A DNA stretch of 64,000 nucleotides from Streptomyces sp. MBT53 (GCF_016654115.1 NZ_JAEQAZ010000007.1:52647-116646); one strand, 5' to 3'; numbered from the stretch's first letter, positions 52,670-62,527 are shown. Numbers and translations: made by a program. The notes: a model not told the origin generated them from the letters alone.

Positions 52670-54073
52670 GTGCGCATGAGTGACCTTCAGCGGTGCGAGA
52701 TCCGTCCCGGACGACTCGTCGAGTGGACGCTGCACCCGACGGCCGTAGGAGCGGCGCGGGTGCTTCCCGACGACGTGCGGCCACCGGCGTATGTGCAGGA
52801 GTCCCATATCCGTACGGCGCGTTCGGTGCGCGAGGACGGGCTGTTCGTGCCGACCTGGCTCGGTACCGCCTTCGACATGCCGGGGAGGATCGAACTCGAC
52901 GTGCTCCAGGGCGCGTTGCGGGCCTGGATGCTTCGGCACGAGACGCTGCGCAGCGGTTTCCGGTGGGCCGGTGACGAGATGCGCCGCTTTACCCTGGACG
53001 CCGACGCGGTGGCCCTGCACCGCGAGGACGTCGGCGAGTTCGCGGACGCGGGGACTCTGACCCGGTATCTGCAGGACCGTTTCGATGTCGCGGCGGACGC
53101 GCTCACCTGGCCGAACTTCCTCTTCGCCGCGGTCGTTCGCCAGGACTGCACGAGCGTGTACCTGGCGTTCGACCACAGCAACGTCGACGCCTACTCGCTC
53201 CATCGCATCGCGGGCGAGGTGCACGAGCTGTACTCGGCCGGGCTCGCCGGCAGGACGGTCGAAGTGGCGCCCGTCGCCAGCTACATCGACTTCTGCGCGG
53301 GCGAACGCACGGACGCCGACCTGATCGACGACACGCACACCGTCGTCTCCCGCTGGCGCGAGTTCATCGCCCGCTGCGACGGCAAACTGCCGAACTTCCC
53401 CGTCGACCTCGGCCTCGACCCCCAAGGGCCGCTGCCCACACAGAAGTTCCTCCAGGAGATGCTGACCGACGACACGGAGGCGGCGGCCTTCGAGGCGTAC
53501 TGCCGCCCGTACGGCGGAAGCCTCGTAGGCGTGCTGGCGGCCGTCGCCCTCGCCGCCCGCGAGATCAGCGGCCTCGACGTGTACCGCACCGTCGTGCCCT
53601 TCCACACCCGGGCCAAGTCCCGCTGGGCCGACTCCGTCGGCTGGTACGTGGGCGGCGCGCCGATCGAGATCCCCATCGAGCACGCGAGGGACTTCGACGA
53701 CGCCCTGCGGATGGTCCGCGCCACCCTCCGCGAGAACCGCTCGCTGGCCCGCATGCCCATCGCCCGCGTACTGCGCCTGCTGGGCGCCGACTTCCGGCCC
53801 ACGTCCCCCGACCTGTACTCGATCGTCTCCTACGTCGACTCGCGCGCCCTGCCCGGTTCGGAGCGCTGGCAGGAGCTGAAGGCGTACGGGCTGATCCGGG
53901 TGTCGTACGGTGACCAGGTGTGCGCGTGGGTGACCCGGGTGCACGAAGGTCTGCAGTTCGCCTGCCGTATCCCGGACAACGTCATCGCCGACAAGAACAT
54001 GCGGCTGTGCATGGAGCTGGTGGGGGAGCACCTCGTCTCGGTGGCCCGGCGGGCACTGCCCGTGCGTCTCTGA
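52670..54073 (+). CDS. Stand-alone condensation-domain-like acyltransferase
   Basis: 467 residues from GTG 52670 (GGAG six bases upstream). One condensation-type domain: N-terminal half with LQGALRAWMLRHETLRSGFR, active-site region YLAFDHSNVDAYSL, and C-terminal half with VVPFHTRAKSRWADSVGWYV. The usual HHxxxDG reads D168-H169-S-N-V-D173-A, so the catalytic second His and the structural Asp remain, while the first His and Gly are changed. No carrier-protein or adenylation domain is attached. It could transfer an acyl group to an amine or alcohol, as PapA-like proteins do. Product unknown. Confidence 0.85.
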   Translation: MRMSDLQRCEIRPGRLVEWTLHPTAVGAARVLPDDVRPPAYVQESHIRTARSVREDGLFVPTWLGTAFDMPGRIELDVLQGALRAWMLRHETLRSGFRWAGDEMRRFTLDADAVALHREDVGEFADAGTLTRYLQDRFDVAADALTWPNFLFAAVVRQDCTSVYLAFDHSNVDAYSLHRIAGEVHELYSAGLAGRTVEVAPVASYIDFCAGERTDADLIDDTHTVVSRWREFIARCDGKLPNFPVDLGLDPQGPLPTQKFLQEMLTDDTEAAAFEAYCRPYGGSLVGVLAAVALAAREISGLDVYRTVVPFHTRAKSRWADSVGWYVGGAPIEIPIEHARDFDDALRMVRATLRENRSLARMPIARVLRLLGADFRPTSPDLYSIVSYVDSRALPGSERWQELKAYGLIRVSYGDQVCAWVTRVHEGLQFACRIPDNVIADKNMRLCMELVGEHLVSVARRALPVRL

Positions 54074-54081
54074 CCCGGACG

Positions 54082-54125
54082 CAACACGTGATGCGCCGCC
54101 GTCCGGAATTACGCATCACGTGTTG
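54082..54125. promoter_or_regulatory. 14-bp inverted repeat containing CAACACGTGATGCG
   Basis: CAACACGTGATGCG (54082-54095) and its exact inverse CGCATCACGTGTTG (54112-54125), 16 bp apart, lie just after the condensation-like gene and upstream of the peptide-type ABC operon. With the preceding G, the left arm matches GCAACAC..GATGCG copies at 57200-57238. It can be read as an operator of the transporter operon or as a terminator; the shared motif favours an operator. Confidence 0.55.
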
Positions 54126-54247
54126 AATGCCTGTCTCCTGCCGTGATGTCACACTTCCTGAAAGCCGAACCCGCTGACCAGAGGGTGTTCACCCCGCGTT
54201 CGGCAACGCTCGGTACCTCGCCCCCGGCGTCGTAAGCGGGAGTCACG

Positions 54248-55849
54248 ATGACAGGCCCAGGCACAACCGCCCTCTCCCCTCGAACCACCTCCCGGCGCTC
54301 CGTTCTGCGGGGCGCCGCCACGGCCGGGATGCTGCTGGCCGGCGGCGCCCCGCTCGCCGCGTGCGGGCGGCAGCCGGTCGCGGCGTCGGCCGGGCCGACC
54401 GGACCGCCGCGCAGGGGCGGCCGGCTGCGGGTCGGCATGGTCGGGGCCGGCAAGGGGGAGTCGTTCGACCCCTCCCTCGCCGCGAACGCCCTCATCAACA
54501 CCGCCATGAGCTGCGCCGTCTTCGATCCCCTGCTCACCATGGGACCGGACGGCCGGCTGCGGCCGATGCTCGCGACGTCCTGGATCTCGAACTCCACCGC
54601 GTCCGTGTGGACGTTCCGGCTGCGCAAGGGCGTCACCTGGCACGACGGCGAGGACTTCACCGCCGCCGATGTCCTGTACTCGCTGAAGTGGATGGCGAAA
54701 CCCGGCAACGGGCTCGCCCTCAACATCGCCGACGTCGACCTGGAGAAGGTGTCCGCACCGGAGCCGTACACCGTCGTCGTCCCGCTGAAGAGCCCCAACC
54801 TGCTCTTCCCCTACAGTCTCGCCACCGCCTCCATCGTGCGGCGCGGCGCCGAGGACTTCACCAGACCCGTCGGCACAGGGCCCTTCTCCTTCGTCTCCCT
54901 CGACCCGGGTCAACAGGCCGTCTGCAGACGCAATCCGGCGTACTGGCAGCCCGGGAAGCCCTACCTGGACGAGCTGGTGTTCCTGTCCGTGAAGGACGAC
55001 TTCGCCCGGCTCAACGCGCTGCTGTCGGGCCAGACCGACGTCATGGCCCAGGTGCCCTTCACCCAGGCCAAGTCCCAACTCGTGGGCGACGTGCGGCTGA
55101 TCAGAAGCCCCGGCGTCACCGCGCAGGCCTTCTACACGGCCGTCGACAAGCCGCCGTTCGACGACGTCCGGGTGCGCCGCGCGCTCCGGCTGATCGTCGA
55201 CCGCAGACAACTGGTCGACGTCGCCCTGTTCGGCTTCGGCACGGTCGCGAACGACCTGTACGGCAAGGGACTTGAGTACTACGACGACTCCCTCCCGCAA
55301 CGCACCCGCGACCTCTCCAAGGCGAAGGCCCTGCTCGCCGAGGCCGGACACGGCCGGGGACTGACCCTGAAGCTGCAGACCTCCACCGTCGCGCCGGGGA
55401 TGGTCGAGGCCGCCACGCTCTTCCAGCAGCAGGCAAAGGACGCCGGCGTCGACATCTCCATCTCCCAGGTCGACCCGACCTCGTACTTCGATCCGACCCG
55501 CGACTACCTCAAGATGCCCTTCGCGCAGACCATCTGGCAGGGGATGACGACTTTGGGCGACGTCTACAACGCGAGCCTGGTCTCCAAGGCCCCGTACGGC
55601 GAGACCCACTGGTCCGACCGCCGTACCGACGAACTCGTCGCCACCGCCGTCGCCGCACCCGACGCGAGCGCCGCCCGGTCCGCCTGGGCCGCCGTACAGC
55701 GTCAGCAGTACGACAGCGGGGGCTACATCTGGTGGGGGAACGTCGACAACCTCGACGCGGTGTCGAACCGGGTCGGCGGCCTGGTCCCGAACCGCTACCA
55801 GAACCTCGGTCTGCCGACCGGCCTCAACGAAGCGTATTTCGCGTCGTGA
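54248..55849 (+). CDS. Peptide/nickel-type ABC substrate-binding lipoprotein (family 5)
   Basis: 533 residues. A twin-Arg signal (SRRSVLRG, Arg16-Arg17) followed by lipobox LAAC with Cys39, so it is exported folded via Tat and lipidated. Family-5 binding-protein features: [72 protein letters not shown]. Binds peptides or other large solutes for a Dpp/Opp-type importer. Its stop overlaps the permease GTG (GTGA). The transporter is incomplete downstream. Confidence 0.93.
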   Translation: MTGPGTTALSPRTTSRRSVLRGAATAGMLLAGGAPLAACGRQPVAASAGPTGPPRRGGRLRVGMVGAGKGESFDPSLAANALINTAMSCAVFDPLLTMGPDGRLRPMLATSWISNSTASVWTFRLRKGVTWHDGEDFTAADVLYSLKWMAKPGNGLALNIADVDLEKVSAPEPYTVVVPLKSPNLLFPYSLATASIVRRGAEDFTRPVGTGPFSFVSLDPGQQAVCRRNPAYWQPGKPYLDELVFLSVKDDFARLNALLSGQTDVMAQVPFTQAKSQLVGDVRLIRSPGVTAQAFYTAVDKPPFDDVRVRRALRLIVDRRQLVDVALFGFGTVANDLYGKGLEYYDDSLPQRTRDLSKAKALLAEAGHGRGLTLKLQTSTVAPGMVEAATLFQQQAKDAGVDISISQVDPTSYFDPTRDYLKMPFAQTIWQGMTTLGDVYNASLVSKAPYGETHWSDRRTDELVATAVAAPDASAARSAWAAVQRQQYDSGGYIWWGNVDNLDAVSNRVGGLVPNRYQNLGLPTGLNEAYFAS

Positions 55850-56880
55850 CCGCCACCACCACGGTGCCCACCACCGCACCCGTCTCCGCGCCCTTCGGCT
55901 CCCGGCACCCGCTGGCCCGCGTCGCCCTGCGCCGGATCGCCGGCGGTGTCCTCACCCTCCTCGTGCTGTCCGTGCTGGTGTTCCTCGCGACCTCCGTGCT
56001 GCCGGGCGACGCGGCGAGCGCGATCCTCGGCAAACAGGCCACGCCGGACGCGGTGGCCGAGCTGCGGCACACGATGGGACTCGACCGGCCCCTCGTCGTC
56101 CAGTACGGAAAGTGGCTCGGCGGACTGCTCCACGGCGACCTCGGCAACACCGCCGCCGGATACGCGGCGGGCGGCCGGTCCGGTGTCTGGGACCAGATCA
56201 GCGGCAAACTCGGCAACTCCCTGGTCCTCGCGGCCACGGTCTTCGTACCGGTCCTGCTCCTCTCGTTGCTGCTGGGCGTCCTCACGGCTCTGCGGGCGGG
56301 CCGCTGGCTCGACCACCTCGTCACGACGGTGACCCTGGTGCCCGCGGCGCTGCCCGAGTTCGTCCTCGGCACCGTCCTGCTCGCCGTGTTCTTCACCTGG
56401 TTCGACCTGCTGCCCCCGGTGTCCTTCGTGGCCCCCGGCACCAGTCCCCTCGCGACCCCCGCGACCCTCGTCCTGCCCGTGCTCACCCTGGTCGGAGTGA
56501 CCGTGGGACCGGCCACCCGCATGATCCGGGCCGGCATGCAGGATGCGCTGCTGTCCGACCCGGTCGCCGTCGCCCGCCTCAACGGCATCCCCGAGGCCCG
56601 CGTGATCCGCCGCTACGCCCTGCGCAACGCGCTCGCGCCGAGCATCCAGGTCTTCGCGCTCATCGCCCAGTACCTGGTCGGCGGACTGCTCATCGTCGAG
56701 GAACTCTTCGGCTATCCGGGCATCGGCAAGGAACTCGTCGACGCCGTGACCGTCCACGACAACCTCGAAGTCCAGTCCGTGACCATGCTCCTCGCCACCT
56801 TCTACGTGACCGTCACCATCGCCGCCGACCTGCTGGTCATGGCCGTCGTACCGAAGCTCAGAACAGGTGGTACGTCATGA
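55846..56880 (+). CDS. Dpp/Opp-type ABC permease (DppB-like)
   Basis: 344 residues from GTG 55846, overlapping the binding-protein stop by 4 bp. N-terminal helix and [20 protein letters not shown] with the DppB-type segment LGLDRPL-like ([15 protein letters not shown]). EAA loop: [20 protein letters not shown], then [11 protein letters not shown]. Membrane channel subunit. The partner permease gene (56877) is truncated and no ATPase genes follow, so this transporter is probably orphaned. Confidence 0.93.
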   Translation: MTATTTVPTTAPVSAPFGSRHPLARVALRRIAGGVLTLLVLSVLVFLATSVLPGDAASAILGKQATPDAVAELRHTMGLDRPLVVQYGKWLGGLLHGDLGNTAAGYAAGGRSGVWDQISGKLGNSLVLAATVFVPVLLLSLLLGVLTALRAGRWLDHLVTTVTLVPAALPEFVLGTVLLAVFFTWFDLLPPVSFVAPGTSPLATPATLVLPVLTLVGVTVGPATRMIRAGMQDALLSDPVAVARLNGIPEARVIRRYALRNALAPSIQVFALIAQYLVGGLLIVEELFGYPGIGKELVDAVTVHDNLEVQSVTMLLATFYVTVTIAADLLVMAVVPKLRTGGTS

Positions 56881-57197
56881 CCGCCCTCCTGAAGACCGAC
56901 TCCCCGCGGCGAGGGTTCCCGTTCGGCGCGGCCCTGCGACGGCGCGCCCCGAAGACCCTCTCCGGCCGGATCGGCCTCGCCCTCCTCGTCCGGAGCGCCG
57001 AGGAATTCCTCGACCGCGCCGGCGACTCCGGCAGCACGGCCCAGGCGATGCATGTGCACCGGACCACGCTCTACCACCGGCTCAAGCGCGTCGAGACCAT
57101 CACCGGCCTCTCCCTGGACGACGGGATGGACCGCCTCACCCTGCATCTCGCGCTCAAGCTGGCCCGGATCAACACCGCGCGCCGATCGGCGGGTTGA
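56877..57197 (+). pseudogene. Chimeric ORF: DppC-like N-terminus fused to PucR C-terminal HTH
   Basis: 106 codons in one frame. Residues 1-37 ([33 protein letters not shown]) match the start of a second Dpp-type permease, and the ATG overlaps the preceding stop (ATGA). From residue 38 ([40 protein letters not shown]) it is the C-terminal HTH of a PucR-family regulator. The join is near 56985-56994. I infer a deletion that removed the rest of the permease, probably the ATPase genes, and the front of the regulator. The chimera has a DNA-binding domain but no sensing domain. Confidence 0.85.
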
Positions 57198-57199
57198 CC

Positions 57200-57238
57200 G
57201 CAACACCCGATGCGACACCCGACGCAACACCTGATGCG
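57200..57238. promoter_or_regulatory. Three tandem 12-bp operator-like repeats before the FAD oxidoreductase
   Basis: GCAACACCCGAT, GCGACACCCGAC and GCAACACCTGAT run consecutively from 57200, followed by GCGG. The first and third resemble the GCAACACGTGAT arm at 54081. They lie between the PucR remnant and the oxidoreductase gene and may be the lost regulator's binding sites. Confidence 0.55.
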
Positions 57239-57323
57239 GGAAAGCGCCGTGCGGCGCGACCGCGAGCGCTTCCGGCACACCCGCCGACGCTCCTACGCTC
57301 GACGAAAGAATGGAGGACCGCCG

Positions 57324-58613
57324 ATGCATTCCGACGCCGTGATCGTGGGAGCCGGTGTCATGGGAACATCGATCGCGCTCGAACTGGCGCGATCGGGCCG
57401 CAGCACCGTCGTGATCGACAAGGCGCGCGGCATAGGGCACGGCTCCACCAGCGCGTCCAGCGCCATCATGCGGTTCAACTTCTCCACCCTGGCCGGTGTC
57501 GCCACCGCCTGGGAGTCCAGGTTCCACTGGGAGAACTGGGCCGAGCACACCGGACTGCCCGACTCCGCCGGCCTCGTCCGGTACGTCAGGACGGGCCTCG
57601 CCTTCCTCGACGTGGACATCGCCCCCCGAGCCCTGTACCTGCCCTTGTTCGACACCGTCGGGGTGCCCTACGAGGAGTGGGACACCGACCGCCTCACCGC
57701 CGAGCTGCCCGGCATCGACACGGGCCGCCACTGGCCCCCGAAACGCCTGGCCGACGACGCGTTCTGGGCGCCGTCCGCCGAGAACCTCGGCGCGGTCTAC
57801 ACCCCGGACGCCGGTTACGTCAGCGATCCCCAGCTCGCCGCGGCCAACCTGGCCGACGCCGCGGTACGGCAGGGCGCGGTCTTCATGCTGAACCGGGCGG
57901 TCACCAAGGTGGTCCGCCACTCCGGGCGGGTGGCCGCCGTGCTCCTCGACGACGGGACGAGGATCGAGACCGGCATCGTCGTCAACGCGGCCGGCCCCTG
58001 GTCCGGCCGGATCAACGAACTCGCGGGCGTCGGCGACGAGTTCACGGTGTCGCTCCGGCCGCTGCGCCAGGAGGTGCATCACCTGCCCGGAGGCGCGGAG
58101 GGCACGACGGGCATGTGCGTCGCGGACATCGACCTCGGTGTCTATCTGCGCTCCGAAGTGGGCGGCGGCCTGCTGATCGGCGGGACCGAACCCGAATGCG
58201 ACCCCCTGCAATGGGTCGACGACCCCGACACCGTCGCCCCCGACGTGACGAAGGCCGTGTTCGAGGCACAGGCCACCCGCGCGGCCCGCCGCCTCTCGAC
58301 CCTGACGGTCCCCAACCGCCCGAGGGGAGTCGTCGGTGTCTACGACGTCACCGACGACTGGACACCCATCTACGACAAGACCGACCTGCCCGGCTACTAC
58401 GTGGCGATCGGCACCAGCGGCAACCAGTTCAAGAACGCCCCGCTCGTCGGCGGATTCCTGCGCAGCATCGTCGAGCAGACCGAGAACGGCGTGGACCACG
58501 ACCGGCACCCCGCGGTGTTCAAGGCCCCGTACACGGGCCACACCATCGACCTGAGCACCTTCTCCAGACTGCGACCGGTCAACGACAAGAGCTCGGGGAC
58601 GGTCCTGGGCTGA
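57324..58613 (+). CDS. FAD-dependent oxidoreductase (DAO / sarcosine-oxidase-like)
   Basis: 429 residues from ATG 57324 (GGAGG upstream). Rossmann FAD motif DAVIVGAGVMGTSIALELAR, second FAD-contact VVNAAGPWSGRINELAGVG, LRPLRQEVHHLPGG, and the C-terminal YVAIGTSGNQFKNAPLVGGF. The DAO superfamily oxidises amino acids or N-methylated amines. It lies beside a peptide-type transporter and a PucR remnant and was probably in that regulon, perhaps catabolising an imported amino compound. Confidence 0.92.
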   Translation: MHSDAVIVGAGVMGTSIALELARSGRSTVVIDKARGIGHGSTSASSAIMRFNFSTLAGVATAWESRFHWENWAEHTGLPDSAGLVRYVRTGLAFLDVDIAPRALYLPLFDTVGVPYEEWDTDRLTAELPGIDTGRHWPPKRLADDAFWAPSAENLGAVYTPDAGYVSDPQLAAANLADAAVRQGAVFMLNRAVTKVVRHSGRVAAVLLDDGTRIETGIVVNAAGPWSGRINELAGVGDEFTVSLRPLRQEVHHLPGGAEGTTGMCVADIDLGVYLRSEVGGGLLIGGTEPECDPLQWVDDPDTVAPDVTKAVFEAQATRAARRLSTLTVPNRPRGVVGVYDVTDDWTPIYDKTDLPGYYVAIGTSGNQFKNAPLVGGFLRSIVEQTENGVDHDRHPAVFKAPYTGHTIDLSTFSRLRPVNDKSSGTVLG

Positions 58614-58628
58614 CAGCCGCAGCCCTCC

Positions 58629-59564
58629 CTACACGCCCGCTGGGCGGACTGCCGCGCGCGCGTCCCAACCGCTCCGGGCGGGGATCGCCTCCAGGGCCTC
58701 CCGCCAGGCGGACGGGATGCCGCCGGTGCCGGTGCGGGCCGCGACCACACCGCCCACGATCGCGCAGGTCGTGTCCCGGTCGCCCCACCCGGCGACGGTC
58801 TGCCACAGGGCCTCCTGTAGATCGTCCAGGTGCCCCGCCGCCGACCACAGGGCGAACGGCACGGTGTCCGGAGCCGAGATCAGCGTCCCCGAGCCCAGCA
58901 CGGACGCCGCGTGCCGCACCGACGTCCGCGCGGAGAAGCCCGCGGCCACCAGCAGACGCGCGCGGACATCGCCGTCCGGCACGTGGGAGGCGACCTCCCG
59001 CAGGAACTCGGCGCGCGGCAGCGCCTGTTGGCCCGCGCCGGCGGCGGCCAGCGCGGCGGCGACCGCCACGGCCACCGCCCCCGCGACGGCCTCCGGGTGG
59101 GCGTGGGTGGCCAGCGCGGACAGCCGGGCCTGCTCGACGGCGACCTTCAGGTCGTCCCGGAACCAGGCGCCCAGCGGGGCGACCCGCATCGCGGCGCCGT
59201 TGCCGTAGGACCCCTGGCCGCCGAACTGCCCCGTGGTGACCGTCCGCCAGTCCTCGCCCTCGCCGATCCGGCGCAGCACACCGTGCATGGACGGGCCGTA
59301 CTTGCGCCCCGGTTCCCGCTCGTACTCGGCGGCGAACTCCCTTGCCAGCGCGTCCGGTTGAACCTCCCCATGGGCCACCAGATGCGCGAACAGGACGAAC
59401 GCCATCGCCGAGTCGTCCGTCCACAGCCACGGCGCGGGCCGCAGCTCCCGCGCGGCCCACAACTCCTCGGCGGGCTCGTCGGACCGCGTGAACCAGCTGT
59501 CCCCGAAGGCGTCGCCCGTCACCAGCCCGTCCAGGGAGGCGTGGGCATGCTGCGGACTGCTCAT
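58629..59564 (-). CDS. ADP-ribosylglycohydrolase-family protein
   Basis: 311 residues from ATG 59564 (AGGAG upstream). Family metal and substrate motifs: LDGLVTGDAFGDSWFT, WLWTDDSAMAFVLFAHLVAH, GSYGNGAAMRVAPLGAWF, THAHPEAVAGAVAVAVA, and the C-terminal WGDRDTTCAIVGGVVAARTG. Hydrolyses ADP-ribose linkages from proteins or small molecules using two Mg ions. Divergent from the P-loop kinase gene with a 56-bp gap. Confidence 0.93.
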   Translation of the reverse strand: MSSPQHAHASLDGLVTGDAFGDSWFTRSDEPAEELWAARELRPAPWLWTDDSAMAFVLFAHLVAHGEVQPDALAREFAAEYEREPGRKYGPSMHGVLRRIGEGEDWRTVTTGQFGGQGSYGNGAAMRVAPLGAWFRDDLKVAVEQARLSALATHAHPEAVAGAVAVAVAAALAAAGAGQQALPRAEFLREVASHVPDGDVRARLLVAAGFSARTSVRHAASVLGSGTLISAPDTVPFALWSAAGHLDDLQEALWQTVAGWGDRDTTCAIVGGVVAARTGTGGIPSAWREALEAIPARSGWDARAAVRPAGV

Positions 59565-59620
59565 GGTGGGGCTCCTGTTAATGATCGGCGGGCTGCGCAC
59601 ATCGTAGTTAGGGTGCGTGA

Positions 59621-60142
59621 ATGGAGCGGATCCTGGTGGTCGGGGCGACGGGCGCGGGCAAGTCCACGCTGGCCCGGGGCGTGAGCGAGCGGCTGAAGCT
59701 GCCGTACCACGAGATGGACGCCCTCTACTTCAGCGGCCCCGACTGGGCCGTCAACGAGCACCTGACCGACGACGTGCTACGGCTCACCGCGGAACCCCGC
59801 TGGATCATCGACTCGATCGGCTCGCCCGAAGTCCGCGACCTGCTCTGGGAGTTGGCCGACACGGTGCTCTGGCTGGACTACGGGAGAGGCGTGATCATGC
59901 CGCGCGTCCTGCGCCGCTCCCTGCGGCGTACGGTCACCCGCGAGCGCGTCTTCGGCGGCAACAGGGAGACCTGGGCGGGCTGGCTGAGCCGCGAGCACCC
60001 GGCCTGGTGGGCCTGGTCCCAGCACGCCGGCAGACGCGCCGAGATCGAGCGCCGTACGAACGACCCACGCTTCGCTCCGCTCACCACACTCCGGTTCGCC
60101 CGACCCCGGGACACCGCCGCCTGGTTGGGGTCGCCGGGCTGA
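59621..60142 (+). CDS. Small P-loop kinase-like protein (adenylate-kinase/FlaR type)
   Basis: 173 residues. Walker A in ILVVGATGAGKSTLARGVSE, then LPYHEMDALYFSGPDW, WIIDSIGSPEVRDLL and VLWLDYGRGVIMPRVLRRSL. This matches the 'topology modulation protein' subgroup of adenylate-kinase-like NTPases; the substrate is unknown. Ends 4 bp before the convergent flavoenzyme gene. Confidence 0.85.
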   Translation: MERILVVGATGAGKSTLARGVSERLKLPYHEMDALYFSGPDWAVNEHLTDDVLRLTAEPRWIIDSIGSPEVRDLLWELADTVLWLDYGRGVIMPRVLRRSLRRTVTRERVFGGNRETWAGWLSREHPAWWAWSQHAGRRAEIERRTNDPRFAPLTTLRFARPRDTAAWLGSPG

Positions 60143-60146
60143 GCCG

Positions 60147-61322
60147 TCAGAGGAAGGGCGTGCCCGCGTCGAGTCCGGAGAGGACCCGGCCGTACAGCTC
60201 CAGGTTGGTGGCGGGGTTGACGAAGGAGTGCAGGCTGAGCGCGTGCAGATCGCGCACCGCCCGCTGGACGGGGACGTCCCGGTGCAGTGAGGACGCGCCC
60301 GACGCGGAGGCGATGAGGTCCACGGCCTCCTTGCACAGCCGGGTCGTGTAGCCGCTCTGCGCGCGGATCCTGGCGCGTTGCTCCTGTGTGTACGGTTCGT
60401 CGTTGTCGGCCGCGGACTCGATCCGGGCGACGAACTCGCGGGTCAGCAGTTCGGCACAGGAGATCTTCAACGCGGCCTCGGCGACCTGGAGATGGGTGAC
60501 GCCCGCCTCGTACTGCCGCTCGTGGAAGGTGTACGTGATGCCCCGCCGGTGAATGCGCTCGGTGAACTCCGCGAGGGCCGCCCGCGCCAGGCCCAGCGCG
60601 TTCGGCGCCGTCCAGGCACAGAACAGCATCAGGACCGGCATCCGGTAGAAGGGGTCGTCGGCGTTGGCCTTGGAGGGAAAGCCACCCCCGAGCAACTGCC
60701 CCACGGGCAGGACGCGGTGCGCGGGCACGAACACGTCCCGGGCGACAACGCTGTTGCTGCCGCTGCCCGCAAGGCCCGACACGTACCAGTCGTCGAGGAT
60801 CTCCAGATCCGCCATCGGTACGGCGGTCCACAGCACCTCGGGCGGGCCGCCCTCGGACTCGACCCGAGCCGTCAGCAGATGCCAGTCGGCGTTCTGGCAG
60901 CCGGTGGCGAAGCCCGAGGTGCCGTTGACGACATAGCCGCCGTCCGTCGCCACCGCGACGGCGTCCGGGATGAGCGTGCCGCCGACCCGCACATCCGGGC
61001 CGGTGAAGATCTCGTCCTGCGCCTCGTCCGGGAACAGCGCGGCGATATAGGAACACCCCGCCTGGATCAGCGCCATGAAACCCGTCGAACCGCACCCGGC
61101 GGCGATCTCACTCAGCACCTGGACCTGAGTGCTCAGCCGACTCTGGTAACCGCCGTACCGCCGGGGGACGTTCATCCGGTACACCCCGGCGTCCGTCAGC
61201 GCGGACACCACCTCGGCCGACACCCGCCGCTCCTGCTCGGTGCGCAACGCGCTGTCACGGAGCAGGGGTTGCAACTCCCGTACACGTTCGACGAGACCGG
61301 CATCGGACGGGAGCGGAGCCAT
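60147..61322 (-). CDS. Acyl-CoA dehydrogenase-like flavin enzyme (group D monooxygenase type)
   Basis: 391 residues from ATG 61322 (GGAGG upstream). Acyl-CoA dehydrogenase fold: MNVPRRYGGYQ, EIAAGCGSTGFMALIQAGCS, YVVNGTSGFATGCQNADWHL, WYVSGLAGSGSNSVVARDVF, and the C-terminal SGASSLHRDVPVQRAVRDLH. The spacing resembles reduced-flavin-dependent hydroxylases of this fold (HsaA/ActVA-like) more than true acyl-CoA dehydrogenases. It would then need a flavin reductase, and none is adjacent. Confidence 0.85.
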   Translation of the reverse strand: MAPLPSDAGLVERVRELQPLLRDSALRTEQERRVSAEVVSALTDAGVYRMNVPRRYGGYQSRLSTQVQVLSEIAAGCGSTGFMALIQAGCSYIAALFPDEAQDEIFTGPDVRVGGTLIPDAVAVATDGGYVVNGTSGFATGCQNADWHLLTARVESEGGPPEVLWTAVPMADLEILDDWYVSGLAGSGSNSVVARDVFVPAHRVLPVGQLLGGGFPSKANADDPFYRMPVLMLFCAWTAPNALGLARAALAEFTERIHRRGITYTFHERQYEAGVTHLQVAEAALKISCAELLTREFVARIESAADNDEPYTQEQRARIRAQSGYTTRLCKEAVDLIASASGASSLHRDVPVQRAVRDLHALSLHSFVNPATNLELYGRVLSGLDAGTPFL

Positions 61323-61655
61323 GGGCGACCTCCGAGCGCTACGGGCCCTCACCGTGACGCGGATCGCACGAGGTGTCAACGGCCGTGCTCGGCAAGGGGA
61401 GTTGTGTGTGACTCCCGGTGCTACTCGGCCACGAGGGCGTCCGTCGGCTCATATCCGGTGGGCTACGCTGTGCGGCTATGAAGACCGGGACGGCCTCGCG
61501 CCACACACGGATCGGTGACCCGGGGCTCTTCTGAGCGCCGTACGGGCCGGTTCGGGCCCGCTGTTCGATCGAGGCTCTTGCGCCGCCGCGCGCGCTCCGC
61601 CTCCCGTCGTGTTGATCACAGGCTCTGCACATCAACCACGACAGGAGCATTGTTC
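61323..61655. other. 333-bp divergent region before the dienelactone hydrolase
   Basis: Between divergent genes. Open frames are present but none has an RBS or recognisable sequence. Must contain both promoters; ACAGGAGCATTGTTC before ATG 61656 is the hydrolase RBS. Confidence 0.5.
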
Positions 61656-62390
61656 ATGCCTACCAAGACGCTGCGGATTCCCACCGCGGACGGCCAGGCC
61701 GACGCCTTCGCCGCCTTCCCCGACCAGGGCGTGCGGCACCCGGGGGTACTGATGTACGCGGACGGCTTCGGCATCCGGCCCGTGCTGCGGGAGATGGCCC
61801 GCGAACTGGCCGGGCACGGCTACTACGTACTCGTCCCCAACTCCTTCTACCGGCACGGGCCCGCACCGCTTGTCGAGCTTCCCGCGTACATCGGAGAAGA
61901 AGTCCGGCCCGCGGTCTTCGCCCAGCTGATGCCCCTGATCAAGGCGCACACCGCCGAACGTGTCCTGCGCGACGCCGACGCCTACCTCAGGTTCCTCACC
62001 AATCAGCCCGAGGTCGGCCCCGGACCGGTCGCGGTGACCGGCTACTGCATAGGCGGCCTCTACGCGATGCGCACCGCCGCGGCCCACCCCGACCAAGTGG
62101 CGGCCGTCGCCGCGTTCCACGCACCCGTGGGTGTCGATGGGGCCGATCTCTTCTCCAGGCTCACCGCCCAGGTCCACCTCGGCCACGCCGAAGGCGACGT
62201 GACACCTGAGGCCTTCGGCGAGCTCAACCAGGCCCTGGACGCGGCAGGTGTCGGCCACACCTCCGAGATCTACCCCGGCACCGTCCACGGCTTCACCATG
62301 TCCGACACCGACGCCTTCAGCGCCTCCGGGCTGAAGCGCCACTGGGATCGCCTGCTCCCTCTTCTGGACCGCACCCTGGCCAACAGCTGA
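61656..62390 (+). CDS. Dienelactone hydrolase family protein
   Basis: 244 residues from ATG 61656 (AGGAG upstream). Alpha/beta hydrolase with nucleophile Cys in VTGYCIGGLYAMRT, an early PGVLMYADGFGIRPVLREMA, and the catalytic His in YPGTVHGFTMSD. Family members hydrolyse dienelactones or other esters in the cytosol. It stands alone, next to the IS110 element. Confidence 0.92.
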   Translation: MPTKTLRIPTADGQADAFAAFPDQGVRHPGVLMYADGFGIRPVLREMARELAGHGYYVLVPNSFYRHGPAPLVELPAYIGEEVRPAVFAQLMPLIKAHTAERVLRDADAYLRFLTNQPEVGPGPVAVTGYCIGGLYAMRTAAAHPDQVAAVAAFHAPVGVDGADLFSRLTAQVHLGHAEGDVTPEAFGELNQALDAAGVGHTSEIYPGTVHGFTMSDTDAFSASGLKRHWDRLLPLLDRTLANS

Positions 62391-62527
62391 GGGTCTAGCT
62401 CCCTAGCTACTTACCCCTGAAGAAGTCTGGGCTTCCGCTGGGGTGACCTGCGCGGAGTGCTGGTGTGAGTCGTCCGAGGCCGTGACAGTGGGGGGTGCCT
62501 CTATGTCCTTCGTCAAGGCTGAGCTGG

